Assembly (NCBI GenBank): GCA_002049455.2
Contig: KV918811.1
Coordinates: forward strand, 1 to 64,000
Source: Porphyra umbilicalis
Taxonomy: Eukaryota; Rhodophyta; Bangiophyceae; Bangiales; Bangiaceae
Length of the DNA stretch: 64,000 nucleotides
Reading direction: 5' to 3'
Part shown: positions 58,401-64,000 of the stretch, one piece after another
Position numbering within the stretch: the first letter of the stretch is position 1
Layout of the letters: each line of letters starts with the position of its first letter
The notes under the pieces: model-generated
Database searches by the model: none
Seen by the model: the letters and a program-made list of their open reading frames with translations, nothing else
Told to the model about the DNA's origin: nothing
Translations under genes and position numbers: made by a program

Positions 58401-61400
58401 CTCCCCCAAGCCCCAGGCTGCCACATTGGACACGGCAAGCCCCGCGCCAATTTCTGGTACCGATGCTTCGTCAGGTGCAAGGGTCATGCCCGACACCCGT
58501 CGTGTGGCAGTCCCAGCAAGCGACGGCAACGCGGCGTACTTGAACTCATCCGGGTCTACAGCACCAAGCGTGCCGAGCAGGATCTCAATGTCCAAGCGCA
58601 CAGACGAGTCTGACTCAAAGCGCAGCGTCCGCAACAACGACGGCAGGAGGGCGCCAAAGAGGCGGTACGGCTCCACCACACAACCCGTATTTTGCACGAG
58701 TCGGGAGAGCGCCCGCAGTGCCGCCTTCCTAAACTCCGCTTGCGCCGACTCCAGCTGCAGAGACGCCACCACTAGCGGCAACAGGTCCGCAAGGTACGGC
58801 CGCAAGTCCGTGCCGCCGCCGCGAGGTCCCCCACAGCAGTCAGGACCGGCCCAGCCGCTGCCGTATCGCCAGAGGCCCGCGCGTCACGGAGGCGGGCAAT
58901 AAGTGCAACCAGGATAGCTCGCACGTACGGGGTCACCAGGCGAGGGGCGTGGCGGATGAGGAGAGAGAGCAGCTTAGCAGCGTGCGCGCGCGCGTGGAGG
59001 AGGGCGTGTCCGGGACATCGAAGAGTCACGAGCAGTTGCATCAGTAGCTTGCGCAGCGCGGGGAGGGCGTGGGCGGGATTGCAGCTCGCTTGCCGCCCAG
59101 CAAGAGCAACAGCCTGCTCCTTGACGGCTAGCTTCTCGTCGTACAAGCACAGCAGCTGGGTCCGCAAGCTCTCTGGTTGGGCCAGATATACATTAAAGCG
59201 CGCGTCATCCAGGCCCTTGAGGGCGGCAAGCCGGATGCTGGCATCCGTGTCCGCCACCGCCACGCTCAGCAGCAGCGAGAGGAGCTCCGCAACATCCCGG
59301 CGCAACTGCGTGCCGGTCCAGCAGTTCGAGCCGCAGTCCCCAGCAGGAACAATCCGTGGTGCCGCGCCGTCTGACGACGCGAACTTGCTCGAGTCCTGAA
59401 ACGCACCACACCCACCAGCGTCGCCAGCAGACACGCCGCGCTTATACCCGTACTGGGCGGTGGCGGCCGCGTCGTAGGCGCGTGCAGCCGAGTCGGACGC
59501 AGCCGCGAGCAGGTGCGCCGACGCCACCACCGCCGCGTGCCGGACCGCCGTGGAGCGTGCGTCCGTGTGGGGCAAGACCGCAAAGCGCACAAAGTCGCAC
59601 ACGTCGCCAGCGGGCAGGGAGACAAAGTCGAACTTGACCACCGCCGACAGGGCGAGCAGCAACGACGACTCGGACGCGGCCGGCGCGGGGCCTGCACCTG
59701 AGATCTGATCATATGACCGCACGGATGCAAGCGACGACTGACGGGCCAGAGGTATCCGCTGGTCGACGTGCGCTCCCGACCCCGGCGACGAAGAGTGGAA
59801 CAAGTCCCCGCGGCTGCCCGTCCGCGGGTGATGTAATCGTTCACGCGGCGGGCTACCATCCACGGACGGCACGTCGCCACCACCGTTGAGCATGCCCGCC
59901 GACGGCAAGCTGGCCATGGAGCAGGTGGCTGACAAACACCCGTTGCGGAAAGCGTTGGGACCTCCAGCCCCATCCCCCCGGATCACCAGCGTCGCACTCC
60001 CATGTGGCATCATCAGCATATTGGTCGGTGAGGAAGATGGAGATGCGGACAGGTGGCCATTGACCCCACGGAGGCTGTCCGACACGACTTCCAAACCGTT
60101 GGTGGATGCGCCGGTCCCAGAGCGACCGTGGCCGACGCCAGCAGCCCCAGGCCCAAATGAAGGGTGCCATGACCCGCCGCCCGGCCGCGGCGGATTAGGC
60201 CGCAACGCCGCCAGCGACGACGCCGCCGCCATGTGGGTCAGGTTGGCGTCGGACGGCCGTTTGCGCAGGTTGAGGTCAGAAGGGGATTGGGCAAGGGACG
60301 GATCTTGGGCCGCGTTCGCGATGGGCGCGAGCACGGACATGGCCGCCGCGAGGAAGCGTACCAACACTGCAGGGAGTAGGCGGGGCTCGCTGGTCACCAC
60401 CGACTGCAGTGCCGCAACGAGCTCTTCGGAGAGCTCGCCCGCAAACATAGCAGGCAATAGCCGGTGGAGTCGGCGCCCAAAGCGCACGACAGAGCCTTTG
60501 CCAACGTCTCGCCTGCCATTGACCGCGCGGGCCAGGAGGCCGACGCATGCCAGCGCGTCGGCCCGTTTCTTCTTGCGCCCGTACTCTTGGTCCACCGCCA
60601 CCGCGCCCGCAGCGCTGAGGGCCCTGCTAGTGCTGTCGCCCGCACCGCCAAGTGCCTTGCTACCCCCGCCGCCGCCGTTGCGATGTGGGGCTAGGGGCAG
60701 CCCCGCCATTTCGCCGGAAGACCGGGTGCGCCGGTGTGACCGGCGCACCTTGAGCTTGTCAGCAGACGGTGCGACGAGAATGTGCGACGGGTGCGCCGTC
60801 CGAGTAGATGGCGGGGGGGGCGTCAGGGACTCGCGCACAAGCACCAGCGCATCCTCCAAGTAGGAAGAAAAGGACTCGCCCCCAACGGCAAATGCCGTTT
60901 GGCCGAGTGCCACCAGTGCGGCGCTCTGCTCCTCCAACGACGCATCCTCCGAGCGCAAAACGCGCGCCAGGAAGCCAAAGGCCTCCTCTAAGAAGCCGCC
61001 CACCGCAAACTGCATGGGAGACGACGCCGCCAGCAGGGGTACGACGCTCGCCACCGCCCCGCGCACCAACGGGTCCCGGTCGTTCTCAAACCCAAGCGCC
61101 ACGCGACACAGGTCTGGGAACCGGGGGCGAAGGTATTTGCCGGCAAACGAGTTGTCCAACAGCGTCCCCAGTGCGAGCAAGCAGCCATGCACCGAGTCGG
61201 CCGCGGGGGACTCAGCCTGCAACACCGCAATGATGCGACCAGCCAGCTCATCCACCACGCCACCTGCTTCCGAGTGGTCCCGGCTGGCAACAACCTTCAT
61301 CACCGACTTGAACGCGAGGATGGCGTCGGCGCGCACGTCCGCCCGCATGTCACACACCGCGTGCCAGATGGTCCGTACCAGCTCTGTTCGTTTGGCGTAG

Positions 61401-62604
61401 ACGAGCGCCGGCGTCGCATCGGCCAACGCGCGCAATACGAGGACGGCAGCAGCGCGGGATTTGGACGCCGTCGGTGACCTGCGGAGGTCTCGTAGCCGCT
61501 CCATGGCGCGCAGCAGCTCTGCGTCAACACAGCGAGTGGTCAGCACACCGCTGACGCCGGCGAGCCGCTGGAGCACACGGGCCGCCCTTCTTGGCGTCTC
61601 AATATCCCACAGCTTCAGGGAGAAAACCACACAAATCAGAGCGCGGAGGACAAACGGCGAAATGAGGCGGAGCAGGAACACTAGCGTCAGCACACAGAAT
61701 ACGACTGCTCGGCTCTTAAGGGGCACCAGCGGCAACGTCACGGAAGAAAAATCACGGCAGCCGCTCATAAACAGCACCCTAGTCTAACAGCACCACCATC
61801 AACGTACCCTGTCGAGGATGACACGCAGTCCGTTGTACGTCCGCTGCACCCGAGACCTGTAGTCCTCGCCGTCGAGGTCGAGCAGCTCGTCGAGCGCGGC
61901 GATGCCAGCAAAGCGCTCGGCCTGGTTCGGAGAAGAGTACAGCGTCTGCAATTGGGTGCCGACATTCTCCAAGACCGGAAGCGCACGAGGGGAAATGGTG
62001 CTGACGCTGCCGAGCCCGCTGCTACCAGGAGCGGCAGGCGACGCGTACGGGACACTAGCCGACATGTTGCTGCCGCCGGCAGCGCCGCCCATGCGCAGCC
62101 CTTGAGCGGTTGCAAGCCCAGACCCATCTCGAGTGGCGCCACCGCCGCTTCCATCATCCCTCAAGGCCGACTCCAAGGCCTCCCGCAAGGCGCGGGCAGC
62201 ACCCGCCCGCTCCTCATCCGAGGTCCTGCGCGCATCCAGCCAAATGTGCAGGGAAACATGGCCAGACAGGAGTGATGTCAACAAAGATCACCCTCAATCA
62301 ACGTCAGTTGGTGGACGCACGTGGCAGAAAAGGGGAAGGCACCACCGAGTGGCCAACCAACCAGGAGTATACCCAGACGGAGTGCCCCTCGTCGCACGGC
62401 AGGCAAAGGTAGAATACGCACACATGGCAAAGAACCTCGACACCAGAGAAAAACCGGCCTCCCACGGTGGCCGCCACCCCCGCCAACGACCGGCTGCGCC
62501 AGCAACTCAGGCCAAACGTACGCAGCGCGAAGATCCTCGAGGAGGCCGTCAAGCTCCACAATGTGCGAGTTGGAAGGGGCAGTTGTTCTCATAGTCCTCA
62601 TCAT
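52430..62604 (-). CDS. TOR: TOR serine/threonine kinase, full-length right-arm copy with three frame breaks
   Basis: Start ATG at 62604 in a strong context (GCCACCATGATG). Exon 1 62604-62522, exon 2 62225-61808, exon 3 from 61612 to the stop at 52430; both junctions fit GT-AG and phase. Exon 1-2 give LDGLLEDLRAA then TSDEERAGAARALREALESA, matching the TOR N-terminus. HEAT repeats follow, then the FAT domain (TKEDWEEWIHSLGFALFSES, LFNAAFLSCWTELD, KALHYKEAEYRQ), FRB, kinase (GLGDRHPSNLML, HIDFGDCFE) and FATC ending GWCGWW. Ser/Gly/Ala-rich inserts make it about 3,240 codons, longer than usual TOR (about 2,500). The frame changes near 58805-58818, near 56620 and at the 7-G run 55242-55248, each needing one extra base or two fewer; I see no introns there. 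It is therefore either a pseudogene in progress or the result of sequence errors. Confidence 0.88.
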
Positions 62605-64000
62605 GGTGGCTGGCGAGGCTCAGGAAGCGCCGTGAAAATGCGAGGGGGCGTACGTATGATAGCTCGGGAGGTTCGCGAAGACGCGTGGCGTGGGAGTCGC
62701 TCGGAGGCGCTTGCGGCTGTTTCAAGTGGATGGGCAGACTTCACGTGAGCCAAACTGCACTGACCTCCGAGTCTTTCACAGAAAAAGAGCACACCTCCAC
62801 AGCTCTTGACATTCCACGAAAACTATCACTGAAACCGCGTTCGCGGAAATACCCTGGACTTGTTTACAACGTGCGAAGCAGCCGCCGACGACCAACCCAC
62901 GCGAACCACCCCCCTCGCGCGGCCGCGCATCCTCGGCAAACAAGCCACCGCCAACAAGCACCGCCGCCGCCGCCGCCCACGCCGCCGCCGTCACCGCCGC
63001 GCCTGCCCCCCCAGCCACAAGCAGACGAATACCCACGCACCTCCAGACGTGCACACCGCCGCCGGCCTGCCGTCGCACCCGTCCCGGTCGCCACGGCCGC
63101 GGCAGTTGGGCGCCGCCGCCGCTGCCGCAGGCAGGCCGCCGTCGAACTCCGCGCCGCGGCCCCCCGCCGGCGCGTCGGCGGCGGTGCGCACGCCCGCTAG
63201 CGGCGGCAGCGGCGACGGTGGGGCCATGGACCACAGCCCGCCGCCGCCGCCGCCGCCGTCGCAGCCGCCACCCGTCGCAGTCGCGGTGATGGCGGGCGCG
63301 ACAGCGGCGGCAGCCGCGGCAGGGGAGGCGGCGGTGGCGCTGCCGGCGCCCTTCCTCGCTCCCAATGGCGGCGGAGCTCGTTCCCCGTCAGACAGTGGCG
63401 GGGGCGAGGAGTGGGGGAGCACCACAACGGGCGGGGCCGCCGTCAACGCTGCCGCCGCGTCGGCGCGGGGGGGCGGCGCCTCGGACCATGCCATATCGCG
63501 CGCGACGAGCGGTGCGGCCGCCGGCGGGGACACCCACACGCGCGCGCGGGGGGGTGGGTGGGGCTGGTCGCCTCGTCGGCGCGACGGCCGACCGCGCGCC
63601 GGCTGTGTTGGTCGCGGGCGGTCGCGCACCGACGCGCGCGCGGGGGGTGTGTCGGGCGTGCGCGGCCGCCGCGGTGGTGACCCCGACGACAGCGGTGGTG
63701 CGGCCGTCGGCAGCTCCCGCCGGGCGTCCGGGAGCCCTCTCCTCCAGGACGATGGGTCGCGAGCGTCTGCTTGAAAATTCGAACAGAATGTGCCTTGGTT
63801 GTCCCGTGAGCGCCATCGCCGGACTTAACCACAAAATACAGTCCACGCGTCTGACCAGATCGACGTTTCCGGGGGTCTGAACGCACCACCCTCATTCTGA
63901 AGCAACTGACCCGGACATCCTACGAAAAGCGACGTACGGCGTCCGTATGACCGCGGCTGACATGCTACAAACGAGAAAAGCTACAGAAAGTGCTGGACGC
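62605..64000. other. Upstream of TOR: GC-rich region with a possible divergent gene
   Basis: 62605-62860 is the likely TOR promoter region; no TATA box is convincing. A plus frame (62860-63774) reads Pro/Ala/Gly-rich sequence (MDHSPPPPPPPSQPPPVAVA near 63226), but composition alone can keep it open, so I do not call a gene. 63775-64000 holds nothing I recognise. Confidence 0.4.

Noticed and set aside
1-64000. CRISPR arrays, tRNA or rRNA genes
   Set aside because: No direct-repeat/spacer pattern (all tandem arrays are contiguous) and no tRNA-like or rRNA-like sequence recognised by eye; a covariance search was not possible.

Overview
The window looks like GC-rich nuclear DNA of a eukaryotic alga. 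A red alga such as Porphyra/Pyropia is my best guess, because of the very high GC, the few short GT-AG introns, a TOR kinase gene and algal-type giant DNA transposons. The species call is inference; nothing here is bacterial or viral in organisation.

The backbone is one large inverted duplication. The left arm (from the window start to about 21.87 kb) carries the 3' part of a TOR kinase gene (+) followed by a small gene for a secreted protein (+). The right arm (about 27.64 kb to at least 55.06 kb) carries the same pair in reverse: the secreted-protein gene (-) and a second, full-length TOR copy (-) that runs on to 62.6 kb. A spacer of about 5.8 kb separates the arms.

Each arm is interrupted by a different giant DNA transposon, and in each case the other arm preserves the empty target site. 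The left arm holds a 17,342-bp element (3099-20440) with about 62-bp terminal inverted repeats and an 8-bp target-site duplication, GGCCCACC. It encodes a Zisupton/KDZ-type transposase (SWIM-like finger, KDZ core, C-terminal Ulp1-type protease), a Pif1-like helicase, an orphan protein, and a 154-bp satellite array with higher-order structure. The right arm holds a 22,873-bp element (28836-51708) with 28-bp terminal inverted repeats beginning CACAG and a 3-bp target-site duplication, CCG, resembling the CACTA/CMC group. It encodes a two-exon DDE-like transposase candidate (-), two orphan proteins (+), several minisatellites, and a nested 441-bp MITE-like insertion.

The right-hand TOR copy has three reading-frame breaks in its HEAT/FAT part, one at a 7-base homopolymer, so either it is decaying or the assembly has indels. 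The remaining DNA (22.3-27.6, 29.7-36, 40.2-44.8 and 62.6-64 kb) is very GC-rich, low in complexity and full of G/C homopolymers. Reading frames are open there in many phases by composition alone, so I call few genes in it.
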